Positions 17,119 through 25,620 of a DNA stretch of 64,000 nucleotides are shown here, piece after piece. The stretch comes from Arthrobacter rhizosphaerae (GTDB taxonomy: Bacteria; Actinomycetota; Actinomycetes; Actinomycetales; Micrococcaceae). The stretch is taken from assembly GCF_023062595.1 (NCBI RefSeq), contig NZ_JALLAN010000002.1, positions 62,001 through 126,000 on the forward strand, read 5' to 3'. Position 1 is the stretch's first letter. Each line of letters begins with the position of its first letter. Made by a program: the position numbers and the translations under genes. The notes under the pieces were generated by a model. It made no database searches and had not been told where the DNA came from. It saw nothing but the letters and a program-made list of their open reading frames with translations.

Positions 17119-17885
17119 GTTCACTTTTTGACCTGACCGGGCGCACTGCCCTGGTGACGGGATCAAGCCGGGGGATCGGCAACGCGCTCGCCCGAGCACT
17201 GGCCGACGCCGGCGCCACGGTGGTGCTGAACGGTATCAACGAGGAGCGGCTCAAGGCAGCAGAAGCCGCGATGGCTGCCGATTTTGCTCCAGGCCGGATC
17301 CACAGCTGCGCTTTTGACGTCACGAAGGACACCGAAGCGGCACGTGGTGTGGCCTGGGTGGAAGAAAACGTGGGCCCGCTCGAAATCCTGGTCAACAATG
17401 CCGGAATCCAGCACCGCGTCGCCATGCTCGACCTGGACGTCAAGGACTGGGAGCGGGTCATCACCACGGACCTCACCAGCGCCTTTCTCGTGGGCCGCGA
17501 AGCTGCGCGCTTCATGATCCCCAGGGGTCACGGCAAGATCATTAACATCTGCTCCGTCCAGACCGATCTGGCCCGCCCCACGATTGCGCCGTACATCGCG
17601 GCCAAGGGAGGGCTGCGGAACCTCACCCGCGCCATGACGGCGGAGTGGGCGGCTTCAGGGCTCCAGATCAACGGCATCGCGCCGGGCTATATCCACACCG
17701 AGATGACCCAGAACCTGGTGGACGATGAACAGTTCAACTCCTGGATCCTGGGCAGGACTCCGGCCCACCGCTGGGGCACTGTGCAGGACCTCGCCGGCCC
17801 GGCTGTGTGGCTGGCCTCTGACGGTTCAAACTTCGTCAACGGCCAGACCATTTTCATCGACGGCGGAATGACGGTGGTGGTCTGA
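17115..17885 (+). CDS. SDR oxidoreductase, gluconate 5-dehydrogenase-like
   Basis: A 256-residue classical short-chain dehydrogenase. The cofactor motif is TGSSRGIGNALA, followed by NNAGIQ, the catalytic Ser region INICSVQTDLARPTIAPYIAAKGG (Y-x3-K present) and the C-terminal IFIDGGMTVVV. Next to an idonate-dehydrogenase-like gene and a gluconokinase gene, it best fits the IdnO role: reduction of 5-keto-D-gluconate to D-gluconate. It is coupled to its neighbours on both sides (ATGA overlap before, TGATG after). Confidence 0.85.
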   Translation: MSSLFDLTGRTALVTGSSRGIGNALARALADAGATVVLNGINEERLKAAEAAMAADFAPGRIHSCAFDVTKDTEAARGVAWVEENVGPLEILVNNAGIQHRVAMLDLDVKDWERVITTDLTSAFLVGREAARFMIPRGHGKIINICSVQTDLARPTIAPYIAAKGGLRNLTRAMTAEWAASGLQINGIAPGYIHTEMTQNLVDDEQFNSWILGRTPAHRWGTVQDLAGPAVWLASDGSNFVNGQTIFIDGGMTVVV

Positions 17886-19006
17886 TGAACACTTCCACCG
17901 GACTTTCCCCGAGCGCTCCCTTGACCGGTCTTCCCGAAACGGGACCCGCCGTCGTCGCACACGCCGCCGGCGACCTCCGGATCGAAAACATCCCCCTCGC
18001 ACCACCCCAACCCGATCAGGCTGTCGTCGAAATAGCTTATGGCGGCATCTGCGGCTCGGACCTGCACTATTGGCTGCATGGTGCAGCCGGGGAGTCGGTC
18101 CTCAAGGCACCGATGGTGCTGGGGCACGAAATCGTGGGCGTGGTGGTCCGTGCTGGAGCAGACGGAACAGGTCCAGCAGAGGGCTCCGCTGTTGCTGTGC
18201 ACCCGGCGACGCCGGGACCGGGCACCGGTCCCGGCGTCGTCAGGTATCCGGAGGACCGGCCCAACCTCTCACCGGGGTGCACCTACCTTGGCAGCGCCGC
18301 ACGGTTTCCGCACACGGACGGTGCGTTCAGCCGCTACGCGAACCTGCCTTCCCGGATGCTGCGGGTCCTTCCCTCCGGCCTGGATCTCAAGACGGCGTCC
18401 CTGGTGGAACCCGCCAGCGTTGCATGGCACGCGGTGTCACGGGCCGGCGATGTCCGCGGCAAGACTGCCCTGGTGATCGGCAGCGGTCCCATCGGGGCGC
18501 TGGTAGTCGCAGTGCTCAAGCGTGCCGGAGCAGCCCGGATTGTGGCCGTGGACATGCACCGCAAACCCCTCGAGATTGCACAGGCAGTCGGGGCTGATGA
18601 AGTGCTTGAGGCAGGAGATGCTGAGGCGATCGCCGAGGTGGAGGCCGACGTCGTTATTGAATCCTCCGGCAGCCATCACGGCCTGGCCTCGGCCATCAAG
18701 GGTGCCGTTCGTGGCGGGAAAGTGGTGATGGTTGGCCTGCTGCCCTCCGGGCCCCAGCCAGTGCTGATTTCCTTGGCCATCACGCGGGAGCTTGAACTGC
18801 TGGGATCGTTCAGGTTCAATGACGAGATCGACGACGTCATTGCCGCACTGGCCGACGGGTCCCTGTTCGTGGACCCGGTCATCACCCACGTCTTCCCGCT
18901 GGAGCAAGGCCTTGAAGCATTCGAAACGGCGAAGAACTCCGCCGCGTCGGGCAAGGTGCTGCTGAGCTTCGCGCCGGAATCCTCAGCAGTCGAGGTGTCG
19001 CCGTGA
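17885..19006 (+). CDS. Zinc alcohol dehydrogenase, L-idonate 5-dehydrogenase-like
   Basis: A 373-residue medium-chain dehydrogenase. The catalytic zinc ligands lie in GGICGSDLHYWLHG and LGHEIVGVV. The structural-zinc Cys cluster seen in many homologues appears largely absent. The Rossmann motif is ALVIGSGPIGALVVAVLKRAG. GGICGSDLHYW is characteristic of the IdnD/sorbitol-dehydrogenase group, so oxidation of L-idonate (or a related polyol acid) to a 5-keto acid is the best call. Together with the SDR and gluconokinase this gives idonate to gluconate to 6-phosphogluconate. Confidence 0.83.
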   Translation: MNTSTGLSPSAPLTGLPETGPAVVAHAAGDLRIENIPLAPPQPDQAVVEIAYGGICGSDLHYWLHGAAGESVLKAPMVLGHEIVGVVVRAGADGTGPAEGSAVAVHPATPGPGTGPGVVRYPEDRPNLSPGCTYLGSAARFPHTDGAFSRYANLPSRMLRVLPSGLDLKTASLVEPASVAWHAVSRAGDVRGKTALVIGSGPIGALVVAVLKRAGAARIVAVDMHRKPLEIAQAVGADEVLEAGDAEAIAEVEADVVIESSGSHHGLASAIKGAVRGGKVVMVGLLPSGPQPVLISLAITRELELLGSFRFNDEIDDVIAALADGSLFVDPVITHVFPLEQGLEAFETAKNSAASGKVLLSFAPESSAVEVSP

Positions 19007-19530
19007 CCGCTATCCGTCCCATGGTGGTCATGGGCGTGTCCGGCAGCGGCAAAAGCGTCCTGGGAAGCGCCCTTGGGCAAAGCCTGGGGCTCCCCTTTAT
19101 CGACGCCGATGACCTCCATCCAGCGTCCAACAAGGCGCTGATGGCCGCGGGCACTCCGCTCACCGATGAGGACAGGATTCCCTGGCTGAACGTGGTGGCG
19201 GCGACCATTGCGGACGGAGTCAGCAAGGGCCAGCCGAGCGTCGTCGCCTGCTCAGCGCTCAAACGTTCCTACCGGGATCTGCTGCGCACTCAGGTGCCCG
19301 ACCTGCTCCTGATCTACATCGACGGCGCAGCGGAATTAATCGCCAGCCGGCTCGAGGCGCGGGAGCACGAGTTTATGCCCGCAACGCTTCTCGCATCCCA
19401 GCTCGCCACGCTGGAACCGCCCCAGGCTGACGAGGCCCACCTCCGGGTTCCGGCCGAACTGACGGTCGAGGAGGCCGTGGAGCTGATCCGGAACACCCTG
19501 GGGCTATCCGCGGCCACACCGCCGCGCTGA
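19003..19530 (+). CDS. gntK: Gluconokinase (GntK type)
   Basis: A 175-residue P-loop kinase starting at a GTG that overlaps the upstream stop (GTGA). P-loop GVSGSGKS is at residues 11-18. FIDADDLHPASNKALMAAGTPLTDEDRIPWL is the gluconate-binding region (quoted in part), and VACSALKRSYRDLLR and EHEFMPATLLASQLATLE are further GntK hallmarks. It phosphorylates D-gluconate with ATP to 6-phosphogluconate, which enters the pentose phosphate route. Its presence is the main reason to place the operon in gluconate-type metabolism. Confidence 0.93.
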   Translation: MTAIRPMVVMGVSGSGKSVLGSALGQSLGLPFIDADDLHPASNKALMAAGTPLTDEDRIPWLNVVAATIADGVSKGQPSVVACSALKRSYRDLLRTQVPDLLLIYIDGAAELIASRLEAREHEFMPATLLASQLATLEPPQADEAHLRVPAELTVEEAVELIRNTLGLSAATPPR

Positions 19531-19551
19531 CACCTGTGGGCTGAACAGGCA

Positions 19552-20550
19552 ATGGGCCGGGCGGAGGAAGATCTTCACGACGCGCTCCTGGAACGGGTGG
19601 CCCGCCGCTACTTCATGAATGGCATGCTGCAGAACGATATTGCCGCCGTCGAGCACCTCTCGCGCCCCAGTGTGTCGCGCCTCCTCGCGGAGGCGCGCGC
19701 ACGCGGCGTTGTCCAAATCCGGGTTGGCCCGCCAGTGGACCGCGTCCGGGAACTCGAAACGGAATTACGACGGCGGACAGGGCTCCGCCGGTGCGTGGTG
19801 GCCACAAACAAACCCCGCGCGCTCTACGGGACTTCAAGCAGGCTGGGCTACGTTGCCGCCCGGTATCTGGAATCGCAGCTCACTGGTGTTGGTCTGCTCG
19901 GAGTGGCATCCAGCCGTTCCCTCTCCATGGTGGCGGACTCCCTGGCTGAGGCCCACCGTCCTGACCTCACAGTGGTCGACCTTCTGGGCTGCCTCGCCGC
20001 CGGGAGATCAGGAGACGGAGGCCGATCAGGTGACGGCGCCAGAGCGGGGGAGGGCAGCGGGCCGAACACGGCGCAGCTGATGGCTGCGCGTCTTGACGCT
20101 GTTTTCAGGCCGCTTCCGGCCGCTTTTGTCTACAGGTCCGGCTCCGCCAGGGATGCCGCATTGGATTCCGCGTTGGTCCAGGATTCCCTGCACCTCGGCC
20201 GGCAATGTGACGTGGCGCTGGTGGGAGTTGGATCCATGCAGCGTTTCGATGGAACCGGCGTCTACAGCCCTGTCACCGTGCAGCAGCTTCAGGTTCTCGC
20301 TGCCCAGGGTGCAGTCGGCCATCTTTGCGGACATTTCATTCGGGCTGACGGGTCGCTGGTGCATGCCCATGCGCCTGCGGTGCTCGGAATCAGGTTTGGT
20401 GAACTGCGTCAGATCCCGCGACGGATAGCCGTCGCCGTTGGCAGGCACAAGATCGCGCCGATTGCTGCTGCCATCAGCGGCGGCATGATCTCCGAATTGG
20501 TCACAGATCAGGCCACCGCCGCTGACTTGGTACAGCTACTTCAGAGTTAG
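19552..20550 (+). CDS. SorC/DeoR-type sugar-binding transcriptional regulator
   Basis: A 332-residue SorC-family regulator. The N-terminal helix-turn-helix is RYFMNGMLQNDIAAVEHLSRPSVSRLLAEARA (in part). It is followed by a large sugar-isomerase-like effector domain with the conserved VALVGVGSMQRFDGTGVY and a C-terminal VGRHKIAPIAAAISGG. An internal Gly/Asp-rich insertion near residue 150 (GRSGDGGRSGDGARAGEG) is a local repeat not expected in the fold. It is the last gene of the operon, so the island has two regulators, IclR and SorC type. The effector is probably a phosphorylated sugar or sugar acid. Confidence 0.9.
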   Translation: MGRAEEDLHDALLERVARRYFMNGMLQNDIAAVEHLSRPSVSRLLAEARARGVVQIRVGPPVDRVRELETELRRRTGLRRCVVATNKPRALYGTSSRLGYVAARYLESQLTGVGLLGVASSRSLSMVADSLAEAHRPDLTVVDLLGCLAAGRSGDGGRSGDGARAGEGSGPNTAQLMAARLDAVFRPLPAAFVYRSGSARDAALDSALVQDSLHLGRQCDVALVGVGSMQRFDGTGVYSPVTVQQLQVLAAQGAVGHLCGHFIRADGSLVHAHAPAVLGIRFGELRQIPRRIAVAVGRHKIAPIAAAISGGMISELVTDQATAADLVQLLQS

Positions 20551-20572
20551 ATCTCCTGCGCTGGCCGGTTGC

Positions 20573-21442
20573 TCATCCGTGCCAATACGAGGGCATTGTC
20601 AGATCCGAGGGGAGAAGGGTTGCGCAGCTGCCTCGTGCGGCATTGAGCTGCGGCTGCGTCACATACAGGGCTTTGGACAGATCAGCGCCTTCAAGCCGCG
20701 CATCCCTTAAGTCCGCGCCAAGCAGGTCCACACCTGCCAGATCACTGCCCCGCAGATCAGCCGCGATGAGGTAAGCCCCTCTCAGGTCTGCCCCGCATAA
20801 GCGCCGGGATTTAAGATTCCTGCCCATCAGATCCGCTCCTGCTTTTAGCTCGGAGCCCAGATGATCATCGCCTGCCGCGAAGTAGGAAGCCCGTACTTCT
20901 TCGCTTACCTCCATCAGTAATGTCCTCACCTGGGCGTGAAGCTCCTGAAGATCCAGTGAGAGGAGCGCGGACAGCTCGCCGCTGACCGAATGTTCGATCG
21001 TAGCTCTCAGCTGTCCGGCACCAGCTGATAAGTCAGGATCGAAGGTTCGTGATTGGGCCTCGGCCAGATACCAGAGCATCTCATGCAGCTGCCGGGCGGC
21101 TTTGAATGCTGAAAACATCCCGTCTCTTGTTTCGGGACGTTCAAGCCAGCTCTTTCCGGCGAAGAAGCCCTGCGACACGTTCTGGCCGGCCCCGAAGCAG
21201 TCAAAGACCGTGCAGCCTCGGAATCCCCTGGGGCGAAGGCGGTCATGGATGGTGCAGGAGAAATCGGACGCCAGGTTTTGGCACGGCGAGCCCGCTGGTT
21301 TGTCCAGTGCAAAATCCGCGGAACGCGAGAATCCGAAGGCCGTACAGCAGAGGGCAAAGCAGTTCGCGCAGTCAGGGCGCAGGGATTGCCGTTCGAGGGC
21401 AGGTGAAGATGGCTCGGCGGAGCTTCCAAGTGTTGTTTTCAT
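20573..21442 (-). CDS. Cys-rich N-terminal domain plus pentapeptide-repeat protein
   Basis: A 289-residue protein from the ATG at 21442 (GGAAGA upstream). The N-terminal ~85 residues hold eight Cys (25, 28, 32, 33, 54, 63, 77, 82) in a C-x2-C-x3-CC pattern, with SCTIHDRLRPRGFRGCTVFDCFG. This resembles YkgJ-like metal-binding modules. A helical middle follows. Residues about 205-260 are pentapeptide repeats (GADLMGRNLKSRRLCGADLRG...) forming a right-handed beta-helix. Metal binding and any DNA-mimic or scaffold role are inferences. It is convergent with the SorC gene. Confidence 0.8.
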   Translation of the reverse strand: MKTTLGSSAEPSSPALERQSLRPDCANCFALCCTAFGFSRSADFALDKPAGSPCQNLASDFSCTIHDRLRPRGFRGCTVFDCFGAGQNVSQGFFAGKSWLERPETRDGMFSAFKAARQLHEMLWYLAEAQSRTFDPDLSAGAGQLRATIEHSVSGELSALLSLDLQELHAQVRTLLMEVSEEVRASYFAAGDDHLGSELKAGADLMGRNLKSRRLCGADLRGAYLIAADLRGSDLAGVDLLGADLRDARLEGADLSKALYVTQPQLNAARGSCATLLPSDLTMPSYWHG

Positions 21443-21631
21443 GTGATCTTCCAGTGGTGAGTTCGGTGTTGGGCCTGGGAGCAAAGGAACTCGATTGGAG
21501 TTCCCCTCGCAGGGCGCACGGAATCATCGCTCCTCCACGGAGCGAACTGGAATCCCTAGGTGGATTCTGGGTCACAGAGAAAATTGAAATAACACTGCCA
21601 TCAGAATAGCTGACGGACCTAGGGAGGGGTG

Positions 21632-21985
21632 CTACATCCTGCCTTGGCGTTCTGCCGCGAGCTGAGCTGCGACGTTCGCGATCAGGTCGTACGGAACCGG
21701 CTTCCCCAGCGGAAACTTCAGAGTGCCTTTCCCGCTCAGATAGGGCTCAATTTCTGCCCGAAGATCTTCGTCTCCGTGCGGAACGGGGTAGACGGACAAA
21801 TGGTGCTTCCAAGCTGCGAAGTACACCACGTAGTGGCCCTCGAGCGTGATGGTGGGTATTCCATAGCTGATCATCTCCCCTGCCCCAGGCACTGCTTCAT
21901 GGACCCGCCTGCGGACTTCCCGAAGGATCTCCTGCATTTCTGCAGGCTGGGAGGCTATGTAGTCGTCAATCGTGTCAATTGCCAT
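21632..21985 (-). CDS. DUF1801 (YdhG-like) protein
   Basis: A 117-residue single-domain protein of the DUF1801 / iron-chaperone-like (YdhG) group. It has the typical DDYIASQPAEMQEILREVR start, AGEMISYGIPTITLEGH and the C-terminal GKGTLKFPLGKPVPYDLI. Function is uncertain in the family; a frataxin-like role has been proposed for some members. Its ATG lies inside the end of the upstream glycosyltransferase gene (11-base overlap), so it is translated from the same message. Confidence 0.85.
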   Translation of the reverse strand: MAIDTIDDYIASQPAEMQEILREVRRRVHEAVPGAGEMISYGIPTITLEGHYVVYFAAWKHHLSVYPVPHGDEDLRAEIEPYLSGKGTLKFPLGKPVPYDLIANVAAQLAAERQGRM

Positions 21986-23981
21986 GGGCTACAGCCTCTT
22001 TCGGGGGAGTAAATCCACTGTAGAACGCAGCACGGATAATCACGCTGAGGATCACCAGGTCATAAACCACCCAGCCAATGTTGACGAGGGTTCCCGCGGG
22101 GGCGCCGAGTCCGGTAAACATCCGGACCAGGCCCAGCACGGCGGCGAACACCAAGGCCGCGATGGCAACCAGTTGGGGACGGATCAGGGACCAGGGCGGT
22201 CCCCCGTCCTGCCGGGTTTTCGGCGTGACGGCGAAGCCCAGGTCACGACCGAACAGAACGTTCCCTGCCGCCGTCGTACATGCTTTGATCCAGACCGGGA
22301 AGAGCGCAAGGCTGTACTGCTGGCCGCGCCAGGTTTTCCTGCCCCGGGCCGCGACGAAGAACAGGAGCTGATTGAGGATCAGGAAAGGCACGAGGCGGGC
22401 GAAGAAGTCGGAACTGAACGCGTCCACCGGCATGACCCCGAAGCACAGGAAGATGATGGGGGCCGCAATGTAAACAACAGCCGCGAAGCCGGAGAGGTAG
22501 CTCCACATGGTGGCGAAGTACATCAGTCGCTGACCTGCTTTGAGCCCTCGTTGGAGGAGCGGGTTCTCGCGGAGGAACACTTGCATGGTGCCCTGGGCCC
22601 AACGCAACCGCTGGGTCAGCATCGTTTTGAGGTCCTCGGGGGCCAGGCCTTTGGCGAGGATTTCGTGGTGGTAGACGCTGTCCCACCCTGCAGCGTGCAG
22701 ATGCATACAGGTGGCCATGTCCTCGGTAACGGAATTTGTAGCCATGGGCATCACGGGAAGGGCCTCATCGGACCGGTCCACATCCAACGCCTGGACGATC
22801 TTGCGGACCGAACCGATCGCACCGAGAGGAGACCAGTCACGCTGGGCCAGCCGGTCAATGGCGTTATCGTCAATGAATCCGCCTGAGGGGGCGATCCCTG
22901 AAAGACGCTCGATCTCCTCCATGTCAGCCTGGAGAGAAGCCACGTCCACGGTGACGATGCCGCGGGCCGCTGCATGGACTTTCCGCTGGAAGTCGTAGGT
23001 AATGCTACCGACCGGTTTGTTCTCTTTGAGTTCCCGGCGTGCTCCGCGTACTGCCGATCCGATGTCCTCCAAGGCCCTGGTTACATGCTGTCCTGACGAA
23101 CTGTGCTCGGATCTGGCGTTGGCGATGACCTTGTCGGCTGCCTTGAGGGCCTGCTCCACCGTGGCCCTGACCCCTTTGACGTAGCCGGTGACGCCGATCT
23201 GCATCAGGGCCTCACGGCGGATGATGGCATTGGAGCCGCAGAAGAAGGCGGCGTTCCAGCCGTCCTTCCCTTGCTGGATGGGTCCGTAGAACAGCGGCGC
23301 CTGGCTTCCGAGCAGGTCATCGTCATTGACGTTTGAGAACCACTGGGGTGTCTGGACCAAGGCAACTTTGCGATTGTTGAAATGGCCCAGCATCCGGTGC
23401 AGGATCTGCGGTTCGGGGATCTGGTCGGCATCCAGAATGAGCAGGAACTCCCCTCCAGTCGCAGCCAGGGCGTTGTTGAGGTTGCCCGCTTTCGCGTGGC
23501 GCGGGAGGTCCTCCCAGTCGGGGGATCGGGTGATGTAGCCTATCCCGGCCTTCCCGGCTGCCTTTTCGATGGCCGGGCGTGCGCCGTCGTCCAGGATCCA
23601 TGTCTTGTGGGGATAGGTGATGTTCCGGGCGGCCAAGGCCGTGGTCATGACCAGGTCCACGGGTTCGTTGTAGGTGGTGATGAAGACGTCCACGCTGAGG
23701 CCTTCGGGCGGGGAAGGAGCCGCGGGGCGTTCGCGCAGCCGCCACATGGTGACGCCGAAGAGGAAGGCGTCGATAAGACTGTAGGTTTCGACCATTACAA
23801 GCGGCACGCTGATCCAGGCGGCTGACCAGTTCACCGAAAACAGCCACCGCCACAGGATGTAGTTCACGCCCAAGACTATGGTCAGCGAGGTGAGGATCCG
23901 GACCAGCAATTGGTGATTGAGGACTCGGTGATTCATGACTCCGTGATTCAGGGGTTGGGGGTTCACGATTCGGGGGTTCAC
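21975..23981 (-). CDS. Membrane glycosyltransferase family 2, cellulose-synthase-like
   Basis: A 668-residue processive GT2 enzyme from a GTG at 23981 (GAAGGG upstream); an ATG at 23936 would give 653 residues. Two N-terminal membrane segments precede the catalytic domain: VDVFITTYNEPVDLV, DDGARP, LILDADQIPEP (DxD) and QRLRWAQG (QxxRW). About five C-terminal membrane segments follow. These are the D,D,D,QxxRW hallmarks of BcsA-type synthases. No PilZ domain is seen, so direct c-di-GMP control is unlikely. It probably polymerises and exports an exopolysaccharide. It sits downstream of a GH26 gene and the fibre gene set, like other polymer synthase/hydrolase pairs. Confidence 0.88.
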   Translation of the reverse strand: MNPRIVNPQPLNHGVMNHRVLNHQLLVRILTSLTIVLGVNYILWRWLFSVNWSAAWISVPLVMVETYSLIDAFLFGVTMWRLRERPAAPSPPEGLSVDVFITTYNEPVDLVMTTALAARNITYPHKTWILDDGARPAIEKAAGKAGIGYITRSPDWEDLPRHAKAGNLNNALAATGGEFLLILDADQIPEPQILHRMLGHFNNRKVALVQTPQWFSNVNDDDLLGSQAPLFYGPIQQGKDGWNAAFFCGSNAIIRREALMQIGVTGYVKGVRATVEQALKAADKVIANARSEHSSSGQHVTRALEDIGSAVRGARRELKENKPVGSITYDFQRKVHAAARGIVTVDVASLQADMEEIERLSGIAPSGGFIDDNAIDRLAQRDWSPLGAIGSVRKIVQALDVDRSDEALPVMPMATNSVTEDMATCMHLHAAGWDSVYHHEILAKGLAPEDLKTMLTQRLRWAQGTMQVFLRENPLLQRGLKAGQRLMYFATMWSYLSGFAAVVYIAAPIIFLCFGVMPVDAFSSDFFARLVPFLILNQLLFFVAARGRKTWRGQQYSLALFPVWIKACTTAAGNVLFGRDLGFAVTPKTRQDGGPPWSLIRPQLVAIAALVFAAVLGLVRMFTGLGAPAGTLVNIGWVVYDLVILSVIIRAAFYSGFTPPKEAVAHGN
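23907..23981 (-). repeat. Five 15-bp in-frame repeats at the start of the glycosyltransferase
   Basis: From the GTG at 23981 the minus strand reads five consecutive 15-base units starting GTGAACCCC, GTGAACCCC, CTGAATCAC, ATGAATCAC and CTCAATCAC. They encode VNPRI-VNPQP-LNHGV-MNHRV-LNHQL. The repeated pattern is hydrophobic-Asn-(Pro/His)-x-x. Confidence 0.75.
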
Positions 23982-24015
23982 AGCGGCCCTTCGACCCTCA
24001 GGCCCAATCGGCCCC

Positions 24016-24049
24016 GCCGCACCGTCCGGAAGATCTCCGGAGGTGCGGC
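24016..24049 (-). terminator. Hairpin between GH26 and glycosyltransferase genes
   Basis: GCCGCACC (24016-24023) pairs with GGTGCGGC (24042-24049). Inside, TCCGGA (24025-24030) pairs with TCCGGA (24036-24041) around loop AGATC. No T-tract follows on the minus strand, so it may attenuate rather than end transcription before the glycosyltransferase. Confidence 0.5.
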
Positions 24050-24073
24050 GCGACAACGTGGTGATGGGGATTC

Positions 24074-25384
24074 TTAGTTTCTCGCGGCCAATGCGGCGGC
24101 GAGGGCGTTGGTCGAGGTGGTGGAGCTGTTGATCCGCCAGTCGACTTCCTTGTTGTGATGGAACCAGACCAGCGCAGTGACATCGGATTGTGCGGCGAGG
24201 TAGGAGACGAGGGCGGTATTCCAGTTGGCCTTTGACCCGCCGGCTTCCGCGGAGGCTGTCTCGGAAATCATGATCGGCTTGCCCGGGGCGAGGCTGCGGA
24301 GGGCGATCAGTCCGTCGCCGAAGAGGGCGGATGGTGAGGTCCAGGAACTCCACGACACGGCGGTTCCCCAGTTGTAACCATCCAGGGACATGACGTCGAC
24401 ATAGCTCGCTCCGGGGTAAAGACCGCTCAGGGCGGTTGATCCCCAGTACGGAACGTTGGGGCTCCAGACCCACGAGACGTTGGATGCGCCTGTGGCGGCC
24501 ACGACGTCATGAACATGCCGCCAGGCGGCCACGTAGTCCCCGGCCTGGTTGCCGTTCGCGGACTCGGCCCAGGGGTACCAGTTTCCGTTCATCTCATGGG
24601 CGAACCTGAGCATCACCGGCTTGCCCCAGGAGGCCAGGGCAGTGCCCCACTGAGCGATGTAGGTGTCGTAGTCTCCCGCGGTGATGCGGTCCAGCGCGAA
24701 GGCCGGCTGGTTTGCGCCGTTGCCGCTCCAGAGCCACGGTTCCCAAGTGATGAGGCTGGTGGCGCCCCGGGCGTCCACGGCATTGAGGTCCGCGATGGGT
24801 GCGGACTGGCTGAAGTCCTTGTAGGACATCACGATGGACGGGTTTTCGTTCACCAGCGTAGCGACGGCGTCCAGCTCGCTGGAGGCCAGTGGTCCGCCAG
24901 GAGTCGATACCCCGAACCGCAGCGGGTCCGAGCTCATCGGAGGAAGCGTCGTCGTCGTGGTTGTTTTTGTCCGGGCGGCCATGGTCATCGGGGCGGGACC
25001 TGCCTCAGCAAGGCTGTCCCTGCCGGCGGTGGTGGAGGCGGGGCTGTAGGTTACCGCGTACGACGCCGAGGCTGAGGTTTTCCCCGCGGTGGCGATAACA
25101 GCCACTGTGGGAGATGTGGTGACGGGGATGGTCACTGCGGCGGTAAAGGTGCCCTTGCCGCTCGTGGCAAAAGGCACGCTGACCGAGCCAGCTGCCAGCG
25201 TACCCGCGCCTTGCCTGGTGAAGCCTGTGCCGGTAACGGTCACCGAGGATCCGGCCGGCCCGGCGGAAGCGCTGAGCGTGATCTCCGCACGCCCTGCTGC
25301 TCCCGCCGGCACTGCAATTCCAAATAACACACTTAGCGACAGCACAAGGCTGGAGACAACCAGCCGAAGGAAACGATGATGCAC
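24074..25384 (-). CDS. Secreted GH26-family glycoside hydrolase (mannanase-like)
   Basis: A 436-residue exported enzyme from a GTG at 25384 with GGGAG five bases upstream. The signal segment is LRLVVSSLVLSLSVLFGIAVPAGA. About 100 residues of an IPT/TIG-like beta-sandwich follow (GPAGSSVTVTGTGFTRQG), then a Thr-rich linker, then the GH26 barrel from about residue 155. The acid/base Glu is in MLRFAHEMNGNWYPW and the nucleophile Glu in PIMISETASAE. GH26 enzymes cleave beta-1,4-mannans or mixed glucans. Encoded between a GT2 synthase gene and surface-fibre genes, it could trim the cell's own exopolysaccharide rather than feed on mannan. Confidence 0.85.
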   Translation of the reverse strand: MHHRFLRLVVSSLVLSLSVLFGIAVPAGAAGRAEITLSASAGPAGSSVTVTGTGFTRQGAGTLAAGSVSVPFATSGKGTFTAAVTIPVTTSPTVAVIATAGKTSASASYAVTYSPASTTAGRDSLAEAGPAPMTMAARTKTTTTTTLPPMSSDPLRFGVSTPGGPLASSELDAVATLVNENPSIVMSYKDFSQSAPIADLNAVDARGATSLITWEPWLWSGNGANQPAFALDRITAGDYDTYIAQWGTALASWGKPVMLRFAHEMNGNWYPWAESANGNQAGDYVAAWRHVHDVVAATGASNVSWVWSPNVPYWGSTALSGLYPGASYVDVMSLDGYNWGTAVSWSSWTSPSALFGDGLIALRSLAPGKPIMISETASAEAGGSKANWNTALVSYLAAQSDVTALVWFHHNKEVDWRINSSTTSTNALAAALAARN

Positions 25385-25620
25385 GAGCACTCCCAGTGTT
25401 AGTAGACGGTCCCGGAGGAGTAGCGGGGTCCGAATCGTTCCTTCCAAGCCCTCTTCGGGCGAGCTGATGGTTGCCCCGGTTCAATGGTGGCAAGGGTTAC
25501 GAGCAGGAAGTAGCAAACTGCTCGAATCCTCGGCCAATCCTGCGGAGGAGGGACCTAAACCTTGCAGTTTCCTTGGTAAGTACGGCAACGGCTCGCTCAC
25601 TGGGGTGCTCATCAGGTTGG

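Noticed and set aside
25385..25620. Possible c-di-GMP riboswitch in the GH26 leader
   Set aside because: Only a 7-bp stem (25500-25506 with 25518-25524) is seen and the GEMM conserved bases are not present.
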